Positions 1-10,282 of a stretch of DNA of 64,000 nt are shown here, in pieces. The position numbers and the translations under genes were made by a program. Within the stretch, counting starts at the first letter, position 1; every line of letters begins with the position of its first letter. The DNA is from Petunia secreta (lineage: Eukaryota > Streptophyta > Magnoliopsida > Solanales > Solanaceae): assembly GCA_029990175.1 (NCBI GenBank), contig JARKIP010000011.1, positions 9,486,001-9,550,000 of the forward strand, given 5' to 3'. The notes under the pieces were generated by a model. The model searched no databases. It was not told where the DNA came from and was given only the letters and a program-made list of their open reading frames with translations.

Positions 1-1404
1 TCCAGTCTATTTCTTTTTCCAGCTGCTTATTCTCTCCCCCTAATGTTGGGAAAACTGATTCATCAAAATGACAGTCAGCAAATCTTATTGTGAATAAATC
101 TCCCGTCATGGGCTCAAGATATTTAATAATAGACGGAGATTCATACCCAAGATATATCCCCAACCTTCTTTGGGATCCCATCTTTGTGCGGTATGATGGA
201 GCAATTGGCACATATACCGCACATCCAAAAATTCTAAGATGGTAAATATTTGGCTCCTGACCAAAAGCGAATTGTAATGGGGAGAATTTATGATAACTTG
301 TCGGCCTGATCCGAACAAGGGCTGCTGCATGCAAAATAGCATGTCCCCATACTGAAATGGGTAATTTTGTTCTCATAAGCATTGGTCTAGCCATTAATTG
401 GAGGCTTTTGATAAATGATTCTGATAGACCATTTTGAGTATGAACATGAGCAACAGGATGTTCAACTGCAATCCAAGTTGACATACAATAATCATTAAAT
501 GCTTGAGAAGTAAACTCAGCAGCATTATCAAGACGAATTGTCTTAATCGTATAATCTGGAAATTGTACTCTCAATCTTATTGTTTGAGCAAGCAACCTCG
601 CAAATGCCATATTGCGAGTTGATAATAAGTACACATGTGACCATCTTGTAGATGCATCTGCTAAAACCATAAAATATCTGAATGGTCCACATGGGGGGTG
701 TATGGGCGCATATATATCACCCTGTATACGTTCTAGAAATGTGGGGATTATTGTCCCAACTTTAGTTGCTCTAGTAATTAATTTTCCTTGAGAACAGGCA
801 GCACAAGAGAATTCTTTAAATTGAAGAATCTTTTGGTTCTTCAATGTATGCCCATGTGAATTTTCAATTATATTGCGCATCATATTATAACCGGGATGGC
901 CCAACCGGTCATGCCAAATAATAAAATCATTTGATTTAGTAAATGTTTTGTTTACTATGGTATGTGATTCAACTCTGCCAATGCTTGTGTAGTACAAGCT
1001 AGAGGAAAGTGCGGGGATCTTTTCACGCACATATTTCTCACCCGCTATCATTGCAGTAATATAAAGATATTCAATCTTTCCATCAGTTTTAGTCTCAATA
1101 TGATAGCCGTTTTGGCGTATATCTTTGAAACTTAACAGGTTTCTTTGAGACTTACTACAACGTAAGGCTTCATCAATAGCCAAACATGTTCCTCCAGGTA
1201 ATAGTAACTTGGCTTTTCCAGAGTCTTCAATCAATCTTGTACGACCACTTATTGTATTAACATTGGCTTTTTTCATAACCAAATAAGAGAATATCTCTTA
1301 TCTTTTAGAATTGTGTGCGTTGTAGCACTATCCAGGAGACAAATGTCTTTGTTATTGAACTTGAATCCAACTGAAGACTGGGGAATTTCAATTTTCTTCA
1401 TAAA
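1..1404 (-). pseudogene. Ty1/copia pol fragment: protease, GAG-pre-integrase and integrase
   Basis: Reading the minus strand from 1404 down to the window edge gives a copia polyprotein. The aspartic protease site DSATTH has its Asp at 1330-1332. A one-base loss near 1296 shifts the frame. From the Met at 1274-1276 the frame then stays open to base 1. It holds the GAG-pre-integrase zinc finger (HDRLGHP followed by CAACSQGK) and the integrase core with its three acidic residues: Asp in GDIYAP (716-718), Asp in RLDNAAEF (527-529) and Glu in GLSESF (419-421). Reverse transcriptase and RNase H would lie beyond base 1. The Pro-Int order before RT is the hallmark of Ty1/copia. The gag half continues at 4241-5469 after a solo LTR inserted at 1410. 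The single frameshift probably blocks function, although the integrase itself reads intact. Confidence 0.9.
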
Positions 1405-1470
1405 AAGACTGTAACGACCCTCAAATAGTCGTTACAGGATCCGGGATCTCGATTTGTGTGTCGACAGTCC

Positions 1471-1870
1471 CAAAAGCTCCGTTAGGTCATTTATGACCCG
1501 TCTGTGAAATCTGAGTCGAAACGGAGTCCGTTTGATAGGTTTTCAAGAAAAGGATCCGTTTATGAAATTCCGGAAAGGAATTTGGGGTTTCGATAGGTCG
1601 TTTTGAGTAAACGAACCCCGATGGAAAATCCGAGCGCACCGTTAGGTCCGTCTCGTCATTTATGATATTTAGCAACCTTCAAAATTGAAAACGGACCTCG
1701 TTTGATAGGACTTTTGATAAAGTCCCCGTTTCGAAAGTTTAAAAGAGGTTTCCGAGCTCGATTTGAGCAAATGAGCTCCGATGAGAGATCCAAAAGTTCC
1801 GTTAGGTTCGTATAGTCATTTGTGACTTGTAGCAACTTTAGGAATTGGATTCCGAGGTCGTTTGGTTAAA
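1471..1870 (+). repeat. Degenerate tandem repeat of 160-bp period in the solo LTR
   Basis: The core CCGTTAGGT recurs at 1479, 1639 and 1799, exactly 160 bp apart. Each is followed by a GTCATTT(A/G)TGA motif and by a segment resembling TTTGATAGG. The units are diverged, so about two and a half copies are recognisable. Confidence 0.7.
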
Positions 1871-3320
1871 TTTCGCTATTTTGGCGAAAGTCGAAAATTG
1901 AACCTTTGCCGTGGGACCCACTTTTTGAGTTCTGGAGGTCCGAATTGAGTTCCGTCTTGACGAACATGTCACCCAAGTATTTTATGGCTTGTGTGTAAAA
2001 TTTGGGATCATTCCGAGCTTCGTAGGGTCCCGTTTTGCCCCTAAAACAGTAGAAAATCTGGTGCGACTTTTCTGTTCTGTTTTGGCGCAAACAGCCGGAT
2101 AAAAGCTGATTTTTCGGCCAATCCGTAAGGAATTAGGAAAAATTCAAAACATGAAAGTTGTAGCCCTTTGAGTTGTGGTTCTAATGGCACCGGTTTCAGG
2201 TCATTTGGACATTCCTATAAAAAGTTATGAGTTTTTCAAAAGAAGCTATTACGGAGGCAAAAAAAAAACTGCTATAAAAAGGCCATTTCGGGCCATTTCG
2301 GTTCATAACTTATAAAAATAATTTGGTGAGCTCTTGAGGCGATTTTTGGGTATTTCTTGAATACCCAATCATACTTACACTTAAGGTAAGCCCTTTCAAT
2401 CCATCTTTATGTTGATTAACACAAGAATCAAAGGGTTGATTCTTGGAAATGGGTTAGAACCCTAGATTCTTAAGAATTGGGGAAAGACATCGAGCAAGGC
2501 TCGCATGTGGAATCTAAGTGTACTTTTGGACTCACGGGAGCGTGGGGAGTCCGGAAAAGTACATTTTGTAAATTTAGGGCTCGGCCCTACCCGGGGGGTA
2601 TTTTGGTAATTTTTACCCTAGGATGCCTATAGGCTTAAATAGCTATAATTGAGTACTCATATGTGCTATATCTTGTCTTAATAGACCTAGTGGAGAGTCC
2701 TTCGCGGACAAGACGAGCGGGAAAGGAGATTCTTCCCGGCATTTGAGCCCGAATTTCGAGGTAAGTGAGACTTGACCTCTATTGTGCTTGTGGACTCTTC
2801 CTTCATGCTAGTATGCTTCATGTACGCATATATATACCTAACAATGGTTAGGATTAATGATGTGAATTATTTGCTATTATTGTTTGTTATAAATAGCGAG
2901 ATTGTGACTCGACCGAGGTATGTGCCGGTCTAAACGCTACGTCGAGGTAGCTTAAATTTATATCGTAGTAACGCTTGCTACGCCATGCTTGGATAGCAAG
3001 AACTTGGGACATGGCCGAGGATGTTGCCGGCATGTCATGATAAATGTCTTGCCGAGGATTTTGCCGGCTTTTGTATGATATTGGTACTTGATTTGTTCAC
3101 GTGCCGGGTTGGGTAGTGCTGTCTATACGTAACCTTGGGTTGGACGACATGGGAGTAGGAATTGTACCCCCAAACTGTGGTCGGGTTAACCTTCGCCTTA
3201 CGTTGAGCTAGCATAACCAACCTGGGTTACGGTGACTGTGAAATATTATCGTTATTAATATTTCTGTTATTATTTCTGTTATTGTTATTAATGTCGTGGA
3301 TATTAATACTGTTAGAGGGA

Positions 3321-3483
3321 CACTTGACAGGGGGTGTGGTGTCGCCTATACTATGAGATGTGTCACACTTGACAGGGGGTGTGGTGTGGACACTTGATCT
3401 TTGAGATGTGACACACTTGACAGGGGGTGTGGTGTGGTCACTTGATTTATTGAGATACGACGCACTTGACAGGGGGTGTGGTG
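3321..3483 (+). repeat. Minisatellite in the solo LTR, four copies of 45-49 bp
   Basis: The 20-base core CACTTGACAGGGGGTGTGGT appears at 3321, 3366, 3414 and 3463. The cores are perfect, while the spacers between them (ending in variants of GAGAT) differ in length. This is a compact tandem array inside the LTR. Confidence 0.92.
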
Positions 3484-4240
3484 CGATCGTAGACATATTT
3501 GAGATGAGCCAACGACTACGGGTCGTTGGTCTACTTATTCATGATTGTGATAGTGACTTCGGGTCACGGTATATGGTTGATACTTAGTAGTGGTGTTGCT
3601 AGTCCATCGTAGGTCTAGGTTAGTCGGCACGGGAGTAGAGATTGGACCTCCAAACCGCCGCTGAGTTGACCTATGCCTTACGTTGGATGGACATAATCCT
3701 TGAGACTTCTGGTTACTACTTGTGTGTATGGAATGTGTTACATCTATTTGTGATTTCACTACTTTATTGTATGATTACTATAGTATGTTGTTGCTTATGA
3801 TGCATGTAGCGACTTGTCCCGCAAGGGTACCTTAGCGGGCCTGTCGGTGATCTTACTGGGCTTCGGCTCATAACTTACTCTGCTACGTGCGCAGGTCCTT
3901 CATCCAGTCAGCAGCCCGGACGTTAGCGGTTCCCGAGGCTTCTGAGACTTTTGATTGAGGTGAGCCGACCACACAGACCGTGGTGGCATACCGCCGGAGT
4001 CACTTAGAGATAGGACTCAGATTTCTTTGATGTATATTCATACTTTATTGAGTCACTCTTAGAATGCTCCAATTCTTTTGTGGATATATTCTTTTGGACT
4101 TCACCCTTTTATATTTATATATCAATTTATGATCTTTTCACATTATTGTTCTTTTCCGCATCTTGTTTTCATTGGTTCGCCTAGGCAAATGTTGTTTAGG
4201 TGCCATCACGAGCCCTTGGAAATTGGGTCGTGACAAAGAC

Positions 4241-5469
4241 AAATTACATAGTAAGAAATATTGAATAAAATAAAGTACAAGAAAAGTACTTTTAAACATT
4301 GAAACATAATGAAAGATGACATTTTATTTCAAACTTTAAAACATAAAAAGTAAAGACATTATTCTTTATTAATTTTATCCCCCAGTTACAACGTCAGTTC
4401 TTCAGTTACGATTCTCAAAGAAGTCTCCAACTTCTAAATGGGTAATATTTGGGAGGCCTTCAAAAACATCATCATCTTTTACGGCAAGATACGCCTCAGT
4501 CCAGCAAGATGTGCCAGATGTGTCCCATTGTCATTATTTTTAAAGGTTAAATGTGCCTCCACATTATTTTCATTTCTTTTGAGCGAAGCTTGATAGAGCT
4601 TGACAAAATGTTCAGGCGTACGACAGATTTTCGCCCAATGATCTTTCACACCACATCGATGGCATATATTATTATTCTTGCCTTTTGAAGGATTAGCTTG
4701 AGAACCCTTATTGTTCTCATATTTATTTCCACCGTGACGACGATTATTATTTCATCCCTTGCCGCGCCCATGACCATGGCCTTTACCACGGTAATTATTT
4801 TGCCTTCTTTCAGGCATATTATTTATTGCTGCCACATTCGCCTCAGGGAGTAGAGCATGTGCTCCCACATTCACCTCAGGGAACGGAGCAGATCCAGTGG
4901 GATGACCTTCATGATTTTTGATCAACAGGGAATTATGTTGCTCAGCCACCAGAAGGCATGAGATCAACTCAGAATATTTTTTGAATCCATTTTCATGGTA
5001 TTGCTGCTGTAACACCATATTTAATGCATGAAATGTGGAAGGTATTTTTTTCCAATAAAGCATCATCATCAATAGGTTCTCCACATAATTTTAATTGAGA
5101 ACTTATTCTAAAAACAGCAGAATTATATTCTGTTACGATTTTAAAATCCTGTAACCGTAAATGAATCCATTCATCACGAGCCTTTGGTAGTACCATGGCT
5201 TTCAAGTGATCATACCGTTCTTTCAAATTAATCCACAGTTCTAGTGGATCTTTCACGGTTAAATATTCAATTTTTAACCCTTCATCAAGATGATGGCGAA
5301 GGAAAATCATGGCTTTCGCCTTATCTTAGCTCGATCTCTCATTTCCTTCTTTAATAGTATCGCCAAGACCTTTGGCGTCCAGATGTATCTCGGCATCAAG
5401 CACCTATGATAAATAGTTCTTGCCGGATATGTCAAGTGCCACAAATTCAAGCTTTGATAAATTTGACAT
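4241..5469 (-). pseudogene. Ty1/copia gag remnant with CCHC zinc knuckle
   Basis: The reading begins at an ATG at 5469-5467 (MSNLSKLEFVALDI) and gives a UBN2-type copia Gag: the helical part includes LELWINLKERYD and EWIHLRLQDFK, a basic glycine-rich stretch follows, then the zinc knuckle ICHRCGVKDHWAKIC around 4630-4680. Premature stops occur early in the frame (for example after NYLS and after NERSS), and a frameshift after the LLEK motif near 5055 separates two open segments. It lies directly upstream of the protease at 1404 once the solo LTR is removed. It cannot encode a full Gag. Capsid and nucleocapsid function is known for the family; the decay is seen directly. Confidence 0.88.
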
Positions 5470-5899
5470 AGTAAAAACTATCAAAGATAATAAATTAATT
5501 AGGAATTTATATAAATAATAATCAATAAATTATAACAGTGACATGAAGGAAAATTAACCTTTTCTCTTTCCCTTTTTCTAATTAATGCTATCCATCATTA
5601 TAGATAATTATAGTTTTTCATATCATATCCAAAAGTTAGATTAATGAGATTTAATAATTTTAATAACAGAACTTTAAATTTGTGAAGCATCTTTTCAAAA
5701 ATAAAATGATAGCTCATTAATGCATTATGAAAACTTGTTTATCTAAACATATGATGTTATTGTAAAAATCATTTTAGTATGTGTGTAATTAATATAGTAC
5801 ATTTATCTGTAAATGAGATATATTACGATAAATAAATTATATATAGTTATACCTCACAGATGGAAGAAATTGATACTTAATTTGGAGAAGATTAGAGCT

Positions 5900-5913
5900 T
5901 CGTGCTGATAACG
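5900..5913 (-). other. Primer-binding-site-like motif and leader of the copia element
   Basis: Immediately inside the LTR, the minus strand reads CGTTATCAGCACGA, a motif commonly found at this position in plant copia elements. The 430 bp between it and the gag start is an AT-rich untranslated leader in which nothing else was recognised. The pairing tRNA was not determined. Confidence 0.65.
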
Positions 5914-5916
5914 TAT

Positions 5917-6141
5917 TGTAAATAAAATATAAAATAGCATTAAAGCAAATGAGAGAAGTAAGAATATGGAGAGAGTTTATTATCATCTATTTTATTTGTG
6001 AATTGATGGATGAATGATATCTCTTTTATAAGTTGCAAAAGCAACCGAAGAGTTACATATCTGAACTAACATATTAAATTCATACATATATTTATTAAGT
6101 GCTTCATTAATGGCATCCACAAATGCATTGGATTTGTAACA
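5917..6141 (-). repeat. 5' LTR of the copia element (225 bp)
   Basis: In element orientation the block begins TGTTACAAATCC and ends ATTTTATTTACA, with short inverted repeats at the tips. A TATA box reading CTTATAAAAGAG on the minus strand lies near the middle. Its partner LTR lies outside the window, so age cannot be judged. The boundary is set by the PBS-like motif on one side and the TG dinucleotide on the other. Confidence 0.75.
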
Positions 6142-6748
6142 AATTGGATGAGAAATAAAACTTCTAGGAAAGAGTAGGCTTGGTTACTACTTATAGGTAT
6201 AAATGAAATTTATTTTGGTATAACATTTGATGAGTATTACTTTGTATAGGTTTGTTATGAAGTATAAAATCTTAGCATTTAGTTAAATCGGTATTAACTT
6301 GGCTTTTACTAGTAATATCTGTATTATTTAAATATAAATTAATTCCTCAACAAGAACCTTTGGAAAATACGAGAAAAAATTAGTTCCAACAATAACAATA
6401 TACCCATCCATTATAATCACTTAAATAGGGTCTGGGAGGGTGAGTGTACACAGACATTGTCCCACCTCAAGTGAGGTAGAGAAGTTATTTCTGATAGATA
6501 CTCAGCTCAGGAAAAACAGTTTTGTAAATGGGGTTGGGAAAGTAAGAGGAAAAACAAAAAGAAAAATGCTAGAACAAAGTGCATAGATAGAAACCCAATG
6601 TAAGGAAAGCAATGACATACTAGCATGATAGATGCAGCCATAATACTAATAAAAATGCAAAAAAAGTTATATAAACCAAACGACAAGAAATGGATAACAA
6701 TAATTGAAAAGAGATTAAAAGCAAAACCCACTTTTAATTAGAAAAGAT

Positions 6749-7405
6749 TAAAGAAGTAAATTAGGGAAATATGCATAATCACCTCTTTAATTGTCTAACA
6801 AAAAGAACCTATAATAATTGATCCTCAATTGAATCAATATTCAATTGCAAATCAAGGATTAAAGTGATTAAGCAACAAGCTTAGCCAAGTTTTCTCACAC
6901 TCAATATTCATCAAAAGCTAACTCTAATAAATAAAGATAAAAGCCTTAAATAGTGGTTCCTAAAAATGGCAAACAATGCCTTAATTGCCCTTGAAATGGG
7001 CTTGCAACAAGTCATTAAACTAAAAGATAGTGTCCTGGTTATCGCCATAGCGCTATCGCGCTAGGACACGCGCGATCGCGTGGCATGAGTAACCAGAGCT
7101 TCGCGATCGCGGCTATGGTCATGCGATCGTGAAGACAATTGCCTTCACCCATTTTCAGCCTCCTATGCGATCGCATCTGACGTCTCGCGATCATGCTATA
7201 CACCTAATTGACCTTGCGAGATCGCGTCTGAAGTCTTATGATCCCGATGAGCAGTTTCTAGTTCTGAGGCAGTGAGCTTGCAAACAGGTTCTGAAGCCTC
7301 CAGATCTGCCCCAGCAGCTCCAGTTGTGAGAAAGTGGCGTGCAACTGTTGCAACTTCCGTGCTTGGCTTCTTGTAAATGGTTTGCTCACGAGCCGGGTTG
7401 CATAA
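6749..7405. repeat. Unidentified insertion in the LINE 3' UTR, rich in CGATCG palindromes
   Basis: This segment interrupts the LINE 3' UTR. AAAAGAT occurs on both sides (6742-6748 and 7406-7412), a possible target duplication. The part 7039-7215 is GC-rich and holds repeated palindromes: CGCGATCGCG at 7071-7080 and again at 7102-7111, ATGCGATCG near 7121, and TGCGATCGCA near 7166. No open frame or terminal inverted repeat is convincing. It may be part of an LTR or a foldback-type element. Confidence 0.4.
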
Positions 7406-7518
7406 AAAAGATAGACATAATAACACTGGTAATGTTCTCTAAAATCTCGTACTAGAGTCATGTTTCCCCACAGAAATTAGGGAAACACTTAGCTACCTTC
7501 TACCCTAATCATCGAGCT

Positions 7519-8920
7519 CTATGCTCCCTTATCTAAGATCAAGTCCTCGGTTATCTGGAGCTGTACCATGTAAGGCCTAATCTCCTCGTCCCAATTCTTC
7601 CTCGGTCTACCTCTACCTTTCCATAAATCCATCACTGCCAACTTCTTGCTCTTCCTCACTAGGTCATCTATGCTCAAACTTTTCACATACCCGAACCATC
7701 TAGGTCTCACCTCCCTCATCATGTCCACTACTAAGGCCACTCCACCTTGTTTTGAATGATTTCGTTCCTAATTTTTTCTTTCTTAGTATGCTCATACTTC
7801 CGTATTAGCATCCTCATTTCGGCCACTAGTAACTTCTGAACGTGGTTGTTCTCGACTGACCAACACTCAACCCCATACAACATACTAACAATCACTCTAT
7901 AAAACTTATCCTTAAGTTTATGTAGTACTTTCTTATCACATAGCACGTTGGAAGCGAGCCTCTATTTCATCTAACCTGCTCACATACGATGAGTGAATCA
8001 TCGTCTATCTCACCATTTTCTTGAATGATTGAGCCAAGATACTTGAAGCTTCCTTTCTTGGGAATGACTTATGAATCAAGCATCACTATCACATGAGGTG
8101 CATCACTAAATTTGCACTTCATGTACTTTATTTTCGTCATGCTTAGCCTAAAACCTTTGGACTCTAGAGTCAGTCTCTAAACCTCAAGTTTATCATTAAC
8201 TCCGGCTTATGTCTCGTCTACTAAAACAATATCATCAACAAATAACATACATTATGGAACCTCCCCTTAAATACTCCGAGTTAGCTCATCTATCACTATG
8301 GTAAATAAAAATGGGTTAACCGCTGACCGTTGATGTAACCACATCTCGATTAGGAAGTGATCTGAGTCTCCTCCAACCGTTCTCACTCGGGTCTTGACTC
8401 CTTTGTACATGTCCTTAATCACTCTGATATATACCTTAGGTACACCTTTAGACTCCAAGCATCTCCATAAAATCTCCCTTACGACTTTGTCATAAGCCTT
8501 TTCTAGGTCAATAAATACCATATGTAAGTCCCTTTTCTTGTTCATATACTACTCAATCAACCTTCTTAAAAGATTGATGGCTTCCATGGCTGATCACCCA
8601 GGCATGAATCCGAATTGGTTCTCGAATACTGTTACATCCTTCTGCATCCTCTTCTCTACCACCATCTCTCGAACTTTTATAGTATGACTTAGAAGTTTGA
8701 TACCCCAATTGATGCAATTTTGAATATCATCCTTGTTCGTGTACAACGTACTATGGTACTCCACCTCCATTCTTCGGACATTTTTGACGTCCTTAGGATG
8801 ACATTAAACAACTCAGTAAGTCACTCCAGACCCGCTCTTTTGACACTCTTCCAAAATTCCACCAGAATCTCGTCAAACCCCGTCGCCTTCCTCCTCTCAT
8901 CTTACGAATAACTTCCTTAA
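7519..8920 (-). pseudogene. LINE reverse transcriptase C-terminal remnant
   Basis: Minus-strand reading from about 8920 gives scattered pieces of a non-LTR reverse transcriptase. The best segment (8545-8267) contains [14 protein letters not shown], the motif A region, followed by [16 protein letters not shown] and FTIVIDEL. Later segments (7946-7519) match the C-terminal region after RT: MLYGVECWSVENNHVQKL, then a GRGRPRKNW motif and QITEDL near the end. Stops and frameshifts separate all of them, and the FADD catalytic region is lost. The same blocks recur on the plus strand at 19042-19767, so both copies belong to one RTE-like family. Not functional. Confidence 0.85.
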
Positions 8921-8930
8921 CAAGATAAAA

Positions 8931-9842
8931 TTAGTTAATGAATAACAAATTAGACCATTTGTACAGTAAAACCTTTATATAGTAGTTAATCAATTGGCAT
9001 TGATTTTTGTTCAGCTACAGGGTATTTCATAGCCTTCTCTTGAAGCAAGTCTAAAAATTTAATTGTGAATTTTTTATCTCAGCCTAATTCATCTTTATTT
9101 CCATATTCGATTTTGTTGACACCAAAGTTGTAATTAATGTTTTATATGAAAAATAAATGGCGGGTAATGCAAATGAGCCATTTATTAAATTTAGTCAGAA
9201 CTAGTATTATAAAGTGAAAGGAAAAACAAATCAATATATGAGTAGGATTATTATAGAAAAGTAATTTTATGAAAAATATACTGCTATAATGATGGTAATA
9301 ACTATTATAGCTAATGTTGGCCATAGCTACTATTGGTAAAATGAAAAGGGATCTTGAAACAACTGATAAAATTATTTTAGTGTTACTTATAGGTCACAAG
9401 TTCTAGCGGGAACAATCACTAACCTTATCAGAATAGACGACATACATCACACACTTGAGGTGTAGCTCTTCCTCAATCCTATTAGAATACAAGATGTTTT
9501 ATGCATTGAATTGTTCATTTTAATTATTATAAGTAAAAAGATGATATAGAAAAATAAAATAGTGTGTAAAAATCAGTTCGAAGAAAAAATTAATTGTTAT
9601 AGTAAAATATCATATAGCATATGCCAATTATAAAGGGGTCTAATAAACATAAATTTGATATTTTTTTCTTTAATAAAATTCCCTTTTCTGTCCACCAAAA
9701 ATGAGAAAGGATAACCTTTGCTTTACCTAATGTAATTTTCGTAAAAGACAACCACCACCACATCACTTTCTCTCCACTACATCTAAACATCCATTAACAA
9801 CACATCTCATTTGATCCCAAAAATCATCATCAAGAAACAAGC
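8931..9842. other. AT-rich intergenic region and likely promoter of the MAPR gene
   Basis: No coding region or known repeat was recognised. The last 60 bp before the ATG at 9843 are A/C-rich (CATCATCAAGAAACAAGC), typical of a plant 5' UTR. No single TATA box stands out, because the region is AT-rich throughout. Confidence 0.4.
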
Positions 9843-10145
9843 ATGGTGGAGCTAACAGCACAGCAGCTAAAAGCATACGATGGTTCAGATCCATCAAAGC
9901 CAATATATGTTGCAATCAAAGGGCGCATATTTGATGTTACCTCAGGCAGTTCTTTTTATGGCCCAGGTGGGGCTTACTGTATGTTTGCAGGAAAAGATGC
10001 AAGCAGAGCACTTGCTAAAATGAGCAAGAATGATGAAGATGTTACACCTTCTCTTGATGGTCTTACTGAAAAAGAAATGGGCGTTCTCAATGATTGGGAA
10101 AAGAAATTTGAAGCTAAGTACCCAATTGTTGGTACGGTTGTTTAA
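9843..10145 (+). CDS. Membrane steroid-binding protein 3-like (MAPR family, cytochrome b5-like fold)
   Basis: An intact 100-residue single-exon gene. The whole protein is one cytochrome b5-like haem/steroid-binding domain of the membrane-associated progesterone receptor (MAPR) family, and it resembles the short plant form that lacks a transmembrane anchor. The family signature IKGRIFDVT is followed by FYGPGGAY and FAGKDASRALA. Tyr39, Tyr45, Lys92 and Tyr93 line up with the residues that bind haem in animal PGRMC1 (family knowledge). No signal peptide or membrane segment is visible. The ATG is the first in a clean leader and gives the usual family length. Plant relatives are implicated in steroid binding and in regulating cytochrome P450 or membrane proteins; the ligand here is inferred. 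Codon use is ordinary and there is no sign of decay. Confidence 0.93.
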   Translation: MVELTAQQLKAYDGSDPSKPIYVAIKGRIFDVTSGSSFYGPGGAYCMFAGKDASRALAKMSKNDEDVTPSLDGLTEKEMGVLNDWEKKFEAKYPIVGTVV

Positions 10146-10215
10146 TTTTTAGATGTTTTTAAACTTGTGATGGGTTTGGGGATCTTGGAGGGTGGGGTGG
10201 GGTTGTGCAATTAAG

Positions 10216-10282
10216 AATAAATTTAGGGGTGTTTGTGTAAGAGACACAATTGACTTGGTACTTCTGTGCAATTATGAATAAA
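10216..10282 (+). terminator. Two polyadenylation signals of the MAPR gene within a short duplication
   Basis: AATAAA occurs at 10216-10221 and 10277-10282, about 70 and 130 bp after the stop. Each lies in a diverged copy of the same stretch: GTGCAATTA(A/T)GAATAAAT. Either could serve as the near-upstream element for 3' end formation. Confidence 0.6.

Larger units (their letters stand above)
1410..4235 (+). mobile_element. Solo LTR of about 2.8 kb inserted in the copia element
   Basis: The block starts TGTAACGACCC and ends GGGTCGTGACA, giving TG...CA ends with near-perfect terminal inverted repeats. It is flanked by the 5-bp duplication AAGAC at 1405-1409 and 4236-4240. Copia coding sequence resumes on both sides. 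No gag or pol is visible inside, so this is a solo LTR left by recombination between the two LTRs of a larger element. A TATA-like TATAAAAA at 2273-2280 suggests plus-strand transcription. Two tandem repeats lie inside and are listed separately. The family is probably Ty3/gypsy, given the large LTR with TGTAACGACCC ends. A Tekay/Del chromovirus is a guess only. Confidence 0.88.
6376..8930 (-). mobile_element. RTE-like LINE remnant, 5'-truncated, interrupted
   Basis: The low-coordinate end (6376-6510) is the reverse complement of the 3' end shared with the second LINE of this window: a CAACAATAACAA tail, then AGGGTCTGGGAGGGT and GTGAGGTAGAGAAG. The coding part spans about 7490-8930 on the minus strand. 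The second LINE has only about 250 bp between ORF end and 3' terminus, whereas here the gap is nearly 1 kb. Part of that gap (6749-7405) is therefore explained as an insertion. The 5' half of the element is missing, as is usual for LINEs. Confidence 0.78.

Noticed and set aside
6507..6731. Open frame for a hydrophobic 74-residue peptide on the minus strand
   Set aside because: It lies in the T-rich 3' UTR of the LINE; hydrophobicity follows from base composition.
8720..8911. Plus-strand open frame of 63 codons
   Set aside because: It is the complement of the LINE reverse transcriptase remnant.
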